Assembly (NCBI GenBank): GCA_011523655.1
Contig: WTGH01000018.1
Span: 62,001 to 126,000, forward strand
Reading direction: 5' to 3'
DNA from: Rhodospirillaceae bacterium
Lineage (GTDB): Bacteria; Pseudomonadota; Alphaproteobacteria; Bin65
DNA: 64,000 nucleotides
Part shown: piece by piece, positions 17,755 to 26,867 of the stretch
How the letters are laid out: each line of letters starts with the position of its first letter
How positions within the stretch are numbered: the stretch's first letter is position 1
Program-made: the position numbers and the translations under genes
Notes under the pieces: model-generated
Seen by the model: only the letters and a program-made list of their open reading frames with translations
What the model was told of the DNA's origin: nothing
Databases searched by the model: none

Positions 17755-18474
17755 CTATTCGCCCGTCGGCGCTTCGACCTGGTCGTATTCCTCGTCGCCG
17801 CCCTTCGGGCGCGATTGCAGCAGCGGGCGGCCCTCGACCAGATAATAGATGGATTCGGCGATGTTCGTCGCGTGGTCGCCGACCCGTTCAATATTCTTGG
17901 CGATGAACAGGAGATGGGTGCAGGAGGAAATCCTGCGCGCGTCCTCCATCATGTAGGTCAGCAGTTCGCGGAACAGGCTGACATACATTTCGTCCAGTTC
18001 CTCGTCGCGGCGCCAGACCGCGATCGCCTTCCGCGTATCCCGGTCCGAATAGGAATCGAGAACCTCGTTGATCATCGACAGGGCGAGCCGGACCATGCGC
18101 GGGATCGCGTGGGCGGGGCGGACCTGCGGATGCTGCGCCAGGGTGATCGTCCGTTTCGCGACGTTGGTCGCATAGTCGGCGATCCGCTCGAGGTCGCTGG
18201 CGATCTTGAGCGCGACGATGATTTCGCGCAGGTCGGTCGCCATGGGCTGGCGCAGCGCCAGAAGCTGGACGACGAAGGCGTCGATCTCGCGCTCCATCTC
18301 GTCGACCCGCCGGTCGCTCTCGACCGTGCGCGCCGCCAGGTCGGTATCCCGGCGCTGCATCGCCTCGAGCGCATTGGCGAGTTGCGCCTCGGCAAGGCCG
18401 CCCATCTCGGACACCTTGTTCTTCAGTTCGTTCAATTCCTGGTCGAACGCGCTGACGATATGTTCCGATGCCAT
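17755..18474 (-). CDS. phoU: phosphate transport regulator PhoU
   Basis: 239-residue cytoplasmic protein of two PhoU three-helix bundles. It begins HIVSAFDQELNELKNKVSEMGGLAEAQL, with the metal-binding-type motifs ERIADYATNVAKRT in the first half and ERVGDHATNIAESIYYLVEG in the second. PhoU restrains the Pst transporter and links it to PhoR/PhoB signalling. It follows pstB by 61 bases. A short charged tail (RPKGGDEEYDQVEAPTGE) ends the protein. Confidence 0.96.
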   Translation of the reverse strand: MASEHIVSAFDQELNELKNKVSEMGGLAEAQLANALEAMQRRDTDLAARTVESDRRVDEMEREIDAFVVQLLALRQPMATDLREIIVALKIASDLERIADYATNVAKRTITLAQHPQVRPAHAIPRMVRLALSMINEVLDSYSDRDTRKAIAVWRRDEELDEMYVSLFRELLTYMMEDARRISSCTHLLFIAKNIERVGDHATNIAESIYYLVEGRPLLQSRPKGGDEEYDQVEAPTGE

Positions 18475-18535
18475 TTCCGGTCTTCCCTCGGGCCGCCTCG
18501 CCGTCTGCCGGTCGTCCGGGCTCGGGCGCGCCGGT

Positions 18536-19375
18536 CTAGCCGAACCGGCCCGTGATGTATCCCTGGGTCTTCTCGTCCCGGGGATTGGTGAAAATCTGCG
18601 GGGTCTCGCCCTGTTCGATCAGATCGCCCAGATGGAAGAAGGCGGTCTTCTGCGAGACCCGCGCCGCCTGCTGCATCGAATGGGTGACGATGACGATGGT
18701 GTAGTTCTGGCGCAGTTCGTCGATCAGCTCTTCGATCCGCGCCGTCGCGATCGGGTCGAGGGAGGAACAGGGCTCGTCCATCAGGATCACTTCGGGGCCC
18801 ACGGCGATCGCCCGGGCGATGCACAGGCGCTGTTGCTGGCCGCCGGACAGGCTGGTGCCCGGGTCGCCGAACCGGTCCTTCACCTCGTCGAACAGGCCGG
18901 CCTTGCGCAGGCTCTGCTCGACCAGTTGTTCGAGATCGGCCCGGTCCGCGACCAGGCCGTGGACCCGCGGGCCGTAGGCGACGTTGTCGAAGATCGACTT
19001 GGGAAACGGGTTCGGTTTCTGGAACACCATGCCGATGCTGGCGCGCAGCTGCACCACATCCACGCTGTCGGCATAGATATCCTGGCCGTCCAGCTCCAGC
19101 CGGCCGGTGACCCGGCAGATGTCGATGGTGTCGTTCATCCGGTTCAGGCAGCGCAGGAAGGTCGACTTGCCGCAGCCCGACGGCCCGATCAGCGCGGTGA
19201 CCTCCCGCTCGCCGATATCGAGCGACACGTCGCGCAGGGCGTGCTTCTCGGCGTAATGGACGTTGACGCCGCGGGTCCGCATCTTGACCGGATTGCGGTC
19301 GGCGCCGGCGGGGTCCGCCTCCGCGGCCTCGGGCGGCGGTGCGGTCACGACATGCTCAACCGATTTCTCGTTCAT
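18536..19375 (-). CDS. pstB: phosphate ABC transporter ATP-binding protein
   Basis: 279-residue ATPase of the high-affinity phosphate importer. Walker A is [19 protein letters not shown], the ABC signature is [16 protein letters not shown], Walker B is [13 protein letters not shown], and the switch His is in TIVIVTHSM. The first 25 or so residues ([19 protein letters not shown]) are a short extension before the usual start of the fold. It starts 9 bases behind pstA and acts with PstA and PstC at the inner membrane. Confidence 0.96.
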   Translation of the reverse strand: MNEKSVEHVVTAPPPEAAEADPAGADRNPVKMRTRGVNVHYAEKHALRDVSLDIGEREVTALIGPSGCGKSTFLRCLNRMNDTIDICRVTGRLELDGQDIYADSVDVVQLRASIGMVFQKPNPFPKSIFDNVAYGPRVHGLVADRADLEQLVEQSLRKAGLFDEVKDRFGDPGTSLSGGQQQRLCIARAIAVGPEVILMDEPCSSLDPIATARIEELIDELRQNYTIVIVTHSMQQAARVSQKTAFFHLGDLIEQGETPQIFTNPRDEKTQGYITGRFG

Positions 19376-19384
19376 GACGGCTCC

Positions 19385-20689
19385 TCACCAGCGGCGCTCG
19401 AATTTCTTGCGAAGATACACGGCCGACGCGTTCATAACGACCAGGAAGGCCAGCAGCACGATGACCGCGCCGGAGGTCTTCTCGACGAAGCCGCGTTCGG
19501 GGCTGTCGGCCCACAGGTAGATCTGCACAGGCATCACCGTCGACGCGTCGGTCGGCCCGCCGGGAATGTCGACGATGAAGGCGACCATGCCGATCATCAG
19601 CAGCGGCGCGGTTTCGCCCAGCGCCCGCGCCATGCCGATGATCGTCCCGGTCAGGATGCCCGGCATCGCCAGCGGCAGGACATGATGCGAAACCACCTGG
19701 ACCCGCGACGCGCCGAGGCCGAGCGCGGCTTCGCGCACCGAAGGCGGCACCGCCAGGAGCGAGGCGCGGGCCGCGATGATGATGGTCGGCAGCGTCATCA
19801 GCGCCAGCACCATGCCGCCGACCAGCGGCGCCGAGCGCGGCAGCTCGAAAAAGTTCAGGAACACCGCCAGGCCGAGCAGGCCGAACACGATCGACGGCAC
19901 CGCCGCCAGATTGTTGATGTTGACCTCGATCAGGTCGGTCAGCCGGTTCTTCGGCGCGAACTCCTCCAGGTAGACCGCGGCGGCGAGTCCGACCGGGAAG
20001 GCCAGGATCAGGGTCACGAGCATGGTCAGGAAGGAGCCGACGATCGCGCCCCAGATTCCGGCCTGCTCCGGTTCCCGCGAATCGCCGGTCGAAAAGAAGC
20101 CGGTATTGAAGCGCGTCTCGATGCGGTTCTCTGCAGCCATCCGGTCGTACCAGACGAGCTGCACGTCCTTCACCTTCCGCCCCGATTCGGGCAGGTCGCG
20201 GCGGATCGCACCCTTGGTCAACTGGTCGATGTCGGAAGACGCCTTGACCCAGATCGAGATGTTCTTGCCGACCAGCCGCGGGTTCGCGATCGCATGGCGC
20301 TGCAGGGTCCGCTCGGCGTCGGTGCTGAACATGGCGATGAGCCGGTTTTCCTTCTCCCGCCCGCGCACCCGGTAGCTGGCGACCAGCGATTCGATCAGCG
20401 CGCCGCGGAAGTCGCCCTCTTCGCGCAGCGTCTGCGGATCGGTTTTGCCATCGGGCGCAATCAGTTCTTCGTCGAGGAAGACATCGACCTTGATCCAGGT
20501 CTGGTAAAAGGCCGAATAGCCGTTCGCCGCGATGGTGCCGGCCAGGAACAGCAGCATCAGGATGGCGAGCACGATTGCGACGACGCCATAGGCCCGGAAG
20601 CGCCGCTCGGCGCGCAGACGCCGGCTCAGGCCCTGCCGGACCTTCTCCTTCTGGCCCTCGATCAGCACGCTGTCGGCAGGATCAGTCAT
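19385..20689 (-). CDS. pstA: phosphate ABC transporter permease PstA (long form)
   Basis: 434-residue permease. A first membrane helix (VVAIVLAILMLLFLAGTIAANGY) is followed by a long periplasmic insert of roughly 150 residues. After the insert comes the usual permease core: AIVGSFLTMLVTLILAFPVGLAAAVYLEEF, then AVPSIVFGLLGLAVFL, and the coupling-helix region REAALGLGASRVQVVSHHVLPLAMPGILTG. The enlarged N-terminal half is typical of alphaproteobacterial PstA but well over the E. coli length. The gene overlaps pstC by 8 bases, pointing to coupled translation. Confidence 0.93.
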   Translation of the reverse strand: MTDPADSVLIEGQKEKVRQGLSRRLRAERRFRAYGVVAIVLAILMLLFLAGTIAANGYSAFYQTWIKVDVFLDEELIAPDGKTDPQTLREEGDFRGALIESLVASYRVRGREKENRLIAMFSTDAERTLQRHAIANPRLVGKNISIWVKASSDIDQLTKGAIRRDLPESGRKVKDVQLVWYDRMAAENRIETRFNTGFFSTGDSREPEQAGIWGAIVGSFLTMLVTLILAFPVGLAAAVYLEEFAPKNRLTDLIEVNINNLAAVPSIVFGLLGLAVFLNFFELPRSAPLVGGMVLALMTLPTIIIAARASLLAVPPSVREAALGLGASRVQVVSHHVLPLAMPGILTGTIIGMARALGETAPLLMIGMVAFIVDIPGGPTDASTVMPVQIYLWADSPERGFVEKTSGAVIVLLAFLVVMNASAVYLRKKFERRW

Positions 20690-22091
20690 ATTTTTCGCGG
20701 TATTTCTGGACCACCTTGAGGGCGATCACGTTGAGGCACAGGGTGACCAGGAACAGCGCCAGGCCGAGGGCGAAGGCCGACAGGGTCTTGGGGCTGTCGA
20801 ATTCCGGGTCGCCGGTCAGGTTCGTGACGATCTGCACGGTCACGGTGGTCACCGCATCGAACGGATTGACCGTCAGTTTGGCCGAAAGGCCGGCCGCCAT
20901 CACCACGATCATCGTCTCGCCGATGGCGCGCGAGACGGCGAGCAGCACGGCGCCGACGATTCCCGGCAGCGCGGCGGGCAGGACGACCTGGCGGATCGTC
21001 TCCGAGCGGGTCGCGCCCAGCCCGTAGGAGCCGTCGCGCAGGGCCTGGGGCACCGCGTTGATGATGTCGTCCGACAGCGAACTGACGAACGGGATGATCA
21101 TGATGCCCATGATCAGGCCGGCGGCGAGCGCGCTCTCCGAGGCGACCGACAGGCCGACCGCCGCGCCGGCATCGCGGATCATCGGCGCGACGGTGAGCGC
21201 AGCGAAGAAGCCGTAGACCACGGTCGGAATGCCGGCCAGCACCTCCAGGACCGGCTTCACCGCCGCCCGGACTCGGCGCGAGGCGTATTCCGACAGATAG
21301 ATCGCCGCAAACAGGCCGACCGGCACGGCGACGACCATCGCGATGACCGTGATCAGCATCGTGCCGGCAAAGACCGGGATCGCGCCGAAGGCGCCGGACG
21401 CGCCGACCTGGTCCTCGCGGATCGCGGTCTGCGGGCTCCATTCCAGCCCGAACAGGAAATCGACCGGCGAGACCTTGGTAAAGAAGGCCAGCGCCTCGAA
21501 CAGCAGGGAGAGAACGATGCCGACGGTCGTCAGGATCGCGATGGTGGACGCGACCATCAGCAGCAGCAGCGCAACCCGTTCCACCCGGACGCGGGCGCGC
21601 ATCGTCGGGGCGATGCTCCGGTAGGTCAGCAGCAGCCCGACCGCCGCCAGGATCGCCATGGCGGCCGCAAGGATCCACGAGGACAAGGCTTCCAGCCGCA
21701 GATATTGCGCCGCACCCTGTTTCATCAGGGCGGTAACGTCCCCGCTCACCACGTCGCCGGTGGCGTAGTTGCGGATATTGTTGATCAGGAGCTGCTTCTG
21801 TTCGGCCGGCAGCGCATCCCTGGGCTTCGTCTCGCCCAGCACGGTCACCCTGTCGGGCAGGCCGTTCCAGACGATACCCTCGACAATCGCGCCCTGGAAC
21901 GAAATCCAGAACACGAACAGTGTGAAGGCGGGGAGAGCCATCCAGATGGCGACATGGGCGCCGTAATATCCGGGCAGCGAATGCAGCCGGGACTGTCCGC
22001 GCCCGGCGGCGGCCCGGGCGCGGCCTCGGCCCAGATAGAAGCCGAGCACCGTCAGCACCAGCAAGGCCGCCAGGATCGCGCCGTAGTTCAT
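20682..22091 (-). CDS. pstC: phosphate ABC transporter permease PstC (long form)
   Basis: 469-residue permease, longer than the roughly 320 residues of E. coli PstC. Two N-terminal helices (ILAALLVLTVLGFYLGRG and HVAIWMALPAFTLFVFWISF) precede a periplasmic loop, and another helix (ILAAAMAILAAVGLLLTY) follows. Then comes the regular core with GTMLITVIAMVVAVPVGLFAAIYLSEYAS, AGIPTVVYGFFAALTVAP and the coupling segment RDGSYGLGATRSETIRQVVLPAALPGIVG. It pairs with PstA to form the phosphate channel. A gap of 114 bases separates it from pstS. Confidence 0.93.
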   Translation of the reverse strand: MNYGAILAALLVLTVLGFYLGRGRARAAAGRGQSRLHSLPGYYGAHVAIWMALPAFTLFVFWISFQGAIVEGIVWNGLPDRVTVLGETKPRDALPAEQKQLLINNIRNYATGDVVSGDVTALMKQGAAQYLRLEALSSWILAAAMAILAAVGLLLTYRSIAPTMRARVRVERVALLLLMVASTIAILTTVGIVLSLLFEALAFFTKVSPVDFLFGLEWSPQTAIREDQVGASGAFGAIPVFAGTMLITVIAMVVAVPVGLFAAIYLSEYASRRVRAAVKPVLEVLAGIPTVVYGFFAALTVAPMIRDAGAAVGLSVASESALAAGLIMGIMIIPFVSSLSDDIINAVPQALRDGSYGLGATRSETIRQVVLPAALPGIVGAVLLAVSRAIGETMIVVMAAGLSAKLTVNPFDAVTTVTVQIVTNLTGDPEFDSPKTLSAFALGLALFLVTLCLNVIALKVVQKYREKYD

Positions 22092-22205
22092 CCTTCTCCG
22101 CCGTACGAATACGGCAACCGCTGCGAACCTGCCGGGTCCGTTTCCCCGTCGGCCGCGCGTGCCGTTTCGATCGTCACATCGTCAAAAAATAATGAACCGG
22201 GCCTT

Positions 22206-23249
22206 CTACATCGTCAGGTCGGGCAGGGATTTTCCGGCCGAGATAAAGTCTCTCATTTCAGCCCGCGGCAGCGGGATCAGGCCCTTGCCGATCAGGTAGC
22301 CGCGCTTGCCGATCGCCTTCCGGTTCATGAAGGCGCGGACATACTCCTGGATACCCGGAATCTGGCCGACATGGTTCTTCTTGACATAGAAGAACAGCGA
22401 GCGGCTGACCGGGTATTTCTGCGCCGAAATGTTCTCGAAGGTCGGCGGGACGCCGTCGACGATCGAACCCTGGACCTTGTCGCCGTTCTGGTCGAGGAAG
22501 GAGAAGCCGAAGACGCCCAGCGCGTTCGGATCGGCCTCCAGTTTCTGGACGATCAGGTTGTCGTTCTCGCCGGCTTCGACCCAGGCGCCGTCCTCGCGGA
22601 TGCCGCGGCAGACGCCCTTGTACCGCCTTTTGTCCACCTTCTTCATCGCCTTCAGGCTCTCGAAGGTCTTGCAGCCGCCCTCCATGGCGAGTTCGTTGAA
22701 GGCGTCGCGGGTGCCGGAGGTCGGCGGCGGGCCGAGAACCCTGATGGCGACGTTCGGCAGGGCCGGGTTGACGTCCTTCCAGGTCCTGTTCGGGTTCGGC
22801 ACCAGCCTGGCGCCGTCCTTGTGACCTTCGGGGACCAGCTTGGCAAGCGCCAGGAAGATGTCGCGGCGGCTCAGCTCGATACGCTTTTTCTTTTTCGAAT
22901 TCGCCACGACGATGCCGTCATAGCCGATCTTGAATTCGGCGACCTTGATGCCGTTCTTCGTGCAGCGCTCGTACTCGCTCTTCTTGATGCGCCGCGAGGC
23001 GTTGGTGATGTCCGGGGTCTTCACGCCCAGACCGGCGCAGAACAGCTTGAGGCCGCCGCCCGAGCCGGTGGCTTCGACGACCGGCGTCTTGAACTTGCTG
23101 CTCTTGCCGAAGCGTTCGGCGACGACGGTCGCGAACGGGTAGACCGTCGACGACCCGACGATGCGGACCTGGTCGCGCGCCGCGGCCTGTCCTGCCGCGC
23201 CGGCCAGGGCGAGCGCTCCGACGGTGGCGAGCGTGATTGTCTTTTTCAC
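22206..23249 (-). CDS. pstS: phosphate-binding periplasmic protein
   Basis: 347-residue periplasmic binding protein for phosphate. A Sec signal peptide (KKTITLATVGALALAGAAGQAAARD) precedes the phosphate-binding strand VRIVGSSTVYPFATVVAERFG. Ligand-site segments VEATGSGGGLKLFCAGLG, ITNASRRIKKSE and PTSGTRDAFNELAMEG are present. Translation starts with GTG at 23249, preceded by GGAGAAAC. It is the first gene of pstSCAB-phoU-phoB. A three-unit Pho box lies 70-98 bases upstream. Confidence 0.95.
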   Translation of the reverse strand: MKKTITLATVGALALAGAAGQAAARDQVRIVGSSTVYPFATVVAERFGKSSKFKTPVVEATGSGGGLKLFCAGLGVKTPDITNASRRIKKSEYERCTKNGIKVAEFKIGYDGIVVANSKKKKRIELSRRDIFLALAKLVPEGHKDGARLVPNPNRTWKDVNPALPNVAIRVLGPPPTSGTRDAFNELAMEGGCKTFESLKAMKKVDKRRYKGVCRGIREDGAWVEAGENDNLIVQKLEADPNALGVFGFSFLDQNGDKVQGSIVDGVPPTFENISAQKYPVSRSLFFYVKKNHVGQIPGIQEYVRAFMNRKAIGKRGYLIGKGLIPLPRAEMRDFISAGKSLPDLTM

Positions 23250-23318
23250 GGATGTTTCTCCAGATTGAAAGCCGCGCTGCGGACAATCCGGATGCTACCG
23301 GCGGCGCGCTGCCGATTT

Positions 23319-23347
23319 ACTACAGTTTTGCGTCAGATTTGTTACGG
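23319..23347 (-). promoter_or_regulatory. Pho box upstream of pstS (three 11-bp-spaced units)
   Basis: Read on the minus strand, three seven-base units follow each other with exact four-base spacers: CCGTAAC, aaat, CTGACGC, aaaa, CTGTAGT, then aaat again. This is the 11-base periodicity of PhoB sites (consensus CTGTCAT repeated every 11 bases). Agreement with the consensus is partial in each unit, but spacing and AT-rich spacers fit well. It lies between pstS and the divergent malate synthase gene, so aceB could also be affected. Confidence 0.65.
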
Positions 23348-23482
23348 CGGCGGCGTTTCGGCTGCGGGTCGGCTGCGGGCCGCGGCGGCGAAGTGCGCCG
23401 AAGCCGCCCTTGACCGGGCCGGCCATATGCCGTTGAACCGCCGCAGATCCGGCAAACCCACGAAATTCGGGAGGCCCCGACC

Positions 23483-25099
23483 ATGACGACTGTAGCGGGG
23501 ACGACAGCGGCGGGCGTAACCCTGCACGGCGAACTCAAGCCCGGCTATGACGAGATCCTGACTCCGGAAGCCCTGGAGTTTATCGCAGACCTTCAGCGCA
23601 CCTTCGGCCCGCGCCGGGCGGAGCTTCTGGCGCGCCGGGAGGAGGTGCAGGGCAAGCTGGACGACGGCTGGCTGCCGGACTTCCTGCCGGAGACGAAGCA
23701 TGTGCGCGACGGCGACTGGACGGTCGCGCCGATCCCGGAGCCGCTGCTTGACCGGCGGGTCGAGATCACCGGCCCGGTCGACCGCAAGATGGTCATCAAC
23801 GCGCTGAATTCCGGCGCGCGGGTCTTCATGGCGGATTTCGAGGATTCCAACGCGCCGACCTGGGACAACAACATCCAGGGCCACATCAACGTGCGCGACG
23901 CCGTGCGCGGAACGATCGAGTATGACGATCCGGTCAGCGGCAAGCATTACGAACTGGGCGAGAAGACCGCCGTTCTGATTATCCGGCCGCGCGGCTGGCA
24001 CCTGCCGGACAACTATATCCGCGTGGACGGCGAGCCGATTTCCGGCAGCCTCGCCGATTTCGGCCTGGTGTTTTTCCACAATGCGAAAGCGCAGATCGCC
24101 CGCGGCCTCGGCCCGTATTTCTACCTGCCCAAGCTGGAAAACCATCTCGAGGCGCGGCTGTGGAACGACGTGTTCGTCCATGCGCAGGAGAGGCTCGGCC
24201 TGCCGGCCGGCACGATCAAGGCGACCGTGCTGATCGAGACGATCATGGCCGTCTTCGAGATGGACGAGATCCTCTACGAACTGAAGGACCACATCGCCGG
24301 CCTGAACTGCGGCCGCTGGGACTATATCTTCAGCTACATCAAGCGCTTTCGGAACCGGGCGGATTTCACCCTGCCGGACCGCGCCCAGGTGACGATGACG
24401 GTCGGCTTCCTGCGCAGCTACTCGCTGGAGCTGATCCGCACCTGCCACCGGCGCGGCGCCTTCGCCATGGGCGGCATGGCGGCGCAGATCCCGATCCGGA
24501 ACGATCCCGAGGCCAGCGAGGCCGCCATCGGCATGGTGCGGGCCGACAAGGAGCGCGAGGCCGGCGACGGCCATGACGGCACCTGGGTCGCCCATCCCGG
24601 CCTGGTGCCGGTCGCGCTGGAGGTGTTCGACCGGCTGATGCCCGAGAGCAACCAGCTCGCCCGCCAGCGGCAGGACGTGCATACACGGGCCGCCGACCTG
24701 CTCGCCGTGCCGGACGGCACGATCACGGAACAGGGCGTGCGCAACAACATTTCGGTCGGCATCCAGTACACGGAGGCCTGGCTGCGCGGTAACGGCTGCG
24801 TACCGATCAACAACCTGATGGAAGACGCCGCGACGGCGGAGATCTGCCGGTCCCAGCTCTGGCAGTGGCGCAAGCACGGCGCGTCGATTACGGATGGGCC
24901 CCCGATTGACGACGATCTGCTTGCCCGCCTGATCGCCGAAGAGGCGGAGCGGATTGCCGGGGCAAGGGGCGAGGACGCCGAAGCGCTCGCCGCCCTCGAC
25001 GAGGCGCGCGCCCTGTTCTGGGACATGACGGCGTCCGACGAGTTCCAGGAATTCCTGACCCTGCCCGCCTATCAGCGGATTTCGGCCGACGCGGCGTAG
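23483..25099 (+). CDS. aceB: malate synthase A
   Basis: 538-residue glyoxylate-cycle enzyme that condenses acetyl-CoA with glyoxylate to malate. Family segments include RVFMADFEDSNAPTWDNNIQGHINVRDAV, the glyoxylate/Mg-binding TVLIETIMAVFEMDEILYEL with GLNCGRWDYIFSYIKRFR, and the catalytic-Asp region NNLMEDAATAEICRSQLWQW. FAMGGMAAQIPIRNDP is also typical of the A form. Length matches MSA, not the larger G form. An isocitrate lyase proper is not in the window; the ICL-superfamily gene at 33.6 kb belongs to another branch. Confidence 0.96.
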   Translation: MTTVAGTTAAGVTLHGELKPGYDEILTPEALEFIADLQRTFGPRRAELLARREEVQGKLDDGWLPDFLPETKHVRDGDWTVAPIPEPLLDRRVEITGPVDRKMVINALNSGARVFMADFEDSNAPTWDNNIQGHINVRDAVRGTIEYDDPVSGKHYELGEKTAVLIIRPRGWHLPDNYIRVDGEPISGSLADFGLVFFHNAKAQIARGLGPYFYLPKLENHLEARLWNDVFVHAQERLGLPAGTIKATVLIETIMAVFEMDEILYELKDHIAGLNCGRWDYIFSYIKRFRNRADFTLPDRAQVTMTVGFLRSYSLELIRTCHRRGAFAMGGMAAQIPIRNDPEASEAAIGMVRADKEREAGDGHDGTWVAHPGLVPVALEVFDRLMPESNQLARQRQDVHTRAADLLAVPDGTITEQGVRNNISVGIQYTEAWLRGNGCVPINNLMEDAATAEICRSQLWQWRKHGASITDGPPIDDDLLARLIAEEAERIAGARGEDAEALAALDEARALFWDMTASDEFQEFLTLPAYQRISADAA

Positions 25100-25111
25100 C
25101 ACTCTGCCGAG

Positions 25112-25135
25112 TCCCCCTCCCCTTGGGGAGGGGGA
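25112..25135. terminator. GC-rich hairpin between convergent genes
   Basis: A perfect inverted repeat TCCCCCTCCC / GGGAGGGGGA around CTTG sits 12 bases after the malate synthase stop. It stands between that gene and the converging DMT transporter. It is followed by only TTT, so it is a weak candidate for a bidirectional terminator and may instead be a relic of the intergenic repeat family at 10461-10588. Confidence 0.45.
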
Positions 25136-25210
25136 TTTGAGCAGCAGTTTAGCCCATTTTCGGCGGATTCCCGAAGCGGCGGAAATTCCCGTTTCCCGCA
25201 AAATTTCCGG

Positions 25211-26080
25211 TTACCCGCCCCCGGCCTTCGCCTCCCGGCGCATGACGTAGAGGCCGACGACGATCAGCACGGCGGCGCCCGCAATCGTGACCGCATCGGG
25301 GAATTCGCCGAAGAAGATCAGGCCCAGCAAAACGGCCCAGGGGAAGGTTGTGTAAACGAAGGGCTGCAACAGCGAGGCCGGCGCCGCGTTCAGCGCCAGG
25401 ATCAGCGTGTAGTGGGCCACGGTGCCCAGGATGCCGGCCGCAATCAGCAGCAGCCAGGTCTCCGGGCTCGGCCAGACCCAGTCGATCCAGCCGATGAGGG
25501 TCGTGAACGCAAGGCCGGCGAGCACCGTCCACAGGAGCGTCGTATCCTGCCCGTCATAGTGCGCGGTCAGGCGGATCAGCACCTGGTAGACCGCCCAGAT
25601 CAACGCCCCGGCGACGGGCAGCAGGTGATACCAGTCCAGGTCGAGGAAACCGGGGCGGATGATCGCCAGCACCGCGAAGAACCCGACCCCGACAGCGATC
25701 CAGCGCCGCCAGCCGACCCGCTCGCCCAGCACCGGGACCGCCAGCGCCGTGACGATCAGCGGCACGGCGGCGGCGACGGCATGAACGTCGGCGACGGGCA
25801 GGTAGCGGAAGCTCAGCACGAAGACCGCGATTTCCGCCACGAGCACCATGCTGCGGACGAACTGCAGCCAGGGCTTCCGGCTCTTCAGCTTGGCGGGGAC
25901 CGTGCGCGGCCCGGCGATCGCGACGACGATCGCGGCGAAGATCACGAAGCGCACCCACAGGATCTGGCTGACCGCCAGGCGCTGGGTCAGTTCCCGGGCG
26001 AGCGTATCGACCGCGACGAAGAAGAACATCGACAGGCACATGATCGCGATGCCGCGGACCGGGTTGTCCTGGGCGGTCAT
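25211..26080 (-). CDS. EamA/DMT-family transporter
   Basis: 289-residue ten-helix transporter of the drug/metabolite superfamily. Marks are GIAIMCLSMFFFVAVDTLARELTQRL at the start, SFRYLPVADVHAVAAAVPLIVTALAVPVLGERVGWRRW closing the first EamA repeat, and LNAAPASLLQPFVYTTFPWAVLLGLIFFGEFPDAVTIAGAAVLIVVGLYV in the second. This subfamily (with the RarD/S-adenosylmethionine-carrier-like look) is poorly defined functionally. It starts 47 bases before the end of the SdhB-like gene upstream and may share its transcript. Confidence 0.87.
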   Translation of the reverse strand: MTAQDNPVRGIAIMCLSMFFFVAVDTLARELTQRLAVSQILWVRFVIFAAIVVAIAGPRTVPAKLKSRKPWLQFVRSMVLVAEIAVFVLSFRYLPVADVHAVAAAVPLIVTALAVPVLGERVGWRRWIAVGVGFFAVLAIIRPGFLDLDWYHLLPVAGALIWAVYQVLIRLTAHYDGQDTTLLWTVLAGLAFTTLIGWIDWVWPSPETWLLLIAAGILGTVAHYTLILALNAAPASLLQPFVYTTFPWAVLLGLIFFGEFPDAVTIAGAAVLIVVGLYVMRREAKAGGG

Positions 26081-26126
26081 CGCGGCGGCTGTCGGGGAGG
26101 ATTGCCCAGGAGGCGCTCCGGCGCGC

Positions 26127-26858
26127 TTATTCGGCGGCGGACGGCAGCCGGTCGCCGGCGTCGTCGACCAGCGCCCTGACCACCAGGCCCTTCAGATCGA
26201 TGCCGACGCCGCATTTGCAGCCGGGGCAGCCGACGCATTCGTCGAGGCCGAGGTCGATGGCGTTGTCCAGCGCCGCCTCGCGGCCGGCCGCGGTCGTCAA
26301 GGGATCGATGCGGATCATCTGCAGCTTCAGCAGCGAGAAGGGATTGCCCCAGCGATAGCCCTCCGCCGGGTCCGGCAGGTCGGCCGGGTCCATGTCGCCG
26401 GGCAGGCCGCCGCCGAAGTTGCGCATATGCATCGGGCAGTTGTTGAGACAGGCATAGCATTCGATGCACGAGGTGAGTTCGTGATAGTCCGCCGGCGCCT
26501 CGACGTTCAGGTCGTTGCCCTGGGCGGTCTGCAGGCGCCCGCGCATCTGCCGGGCGATGCCGTCGCGGCGCACCACCAGGTCGGCGACCGCCGGGAGGGT
26601 CGCCACCGGGCTGATCCGGTCGCCGTCGCGCGCCCGGGCGCGGCAGGCAATGCGCGGCCGGCCGTTGATGTCGATGGTGCAGACGCCGCAGTTGCGCGCG
26701 CGGCAGCCGTAGCGGAAGGCGAGGTCCGGCATGGTCGTCGCCTGGGCCTGGAGGAGGACGTCGAGCACCATCGGCTTCTCGTCCTCGGACCGGCGGGCAT
26801 AGTCGAACTCGACGACGGCCTCCGCGCCGTCGCGGACGGTGACGATTTCCACTTTCAT
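26127..26858 (-). CDS. SdhB/FrdB-like iron-sulfur subunit
   Basis: 243-residue iron-sulfur protein of the succinate dehydrogenase/fumarate reductase B type. The N-terminal plant-ferredoxin domain carries the [2Fe-2S] ligands FRYGCRARNCGVC and the later RIACRA. The C-terminal domain has a ferredoxin motif CIECYACLNNCPM. The last cluster motif is unusual, CVGCPGCKCGVGI, where the family normally has CxxCxxCxxxCP or the 3Fe-4S variant. It passes electrons from the flavoprotein encoded just upstream (9-base gap). No membrane-anchor subunits (SdhC/D) are present, so the acceptor is unclear. Confidence 0.85.
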   Translation of the reverse strand: MKVEIVTVRDGAEAVVEFDYARRSEDEKPMVLDVLLQAQATTMPDLAFRYGCRARNCGVCTIDINGRPRIACRARARDGDRISPVATLPAVADLVVRRDGIARQMRGRLQTAQGNDLNVEAPADYHELTSCIECYACLNNCPMHMRNFGGGLPGDMDPADLPDPAEGYRWGNPFSLLKLQMIRIDPLTTAAGREAALDNAIDLGLDECVGCPGCKCGVGIDLKGLVVRALVDDAGDRLPSAAE

Positions 26859-26867
26859 GGCCCGCCC

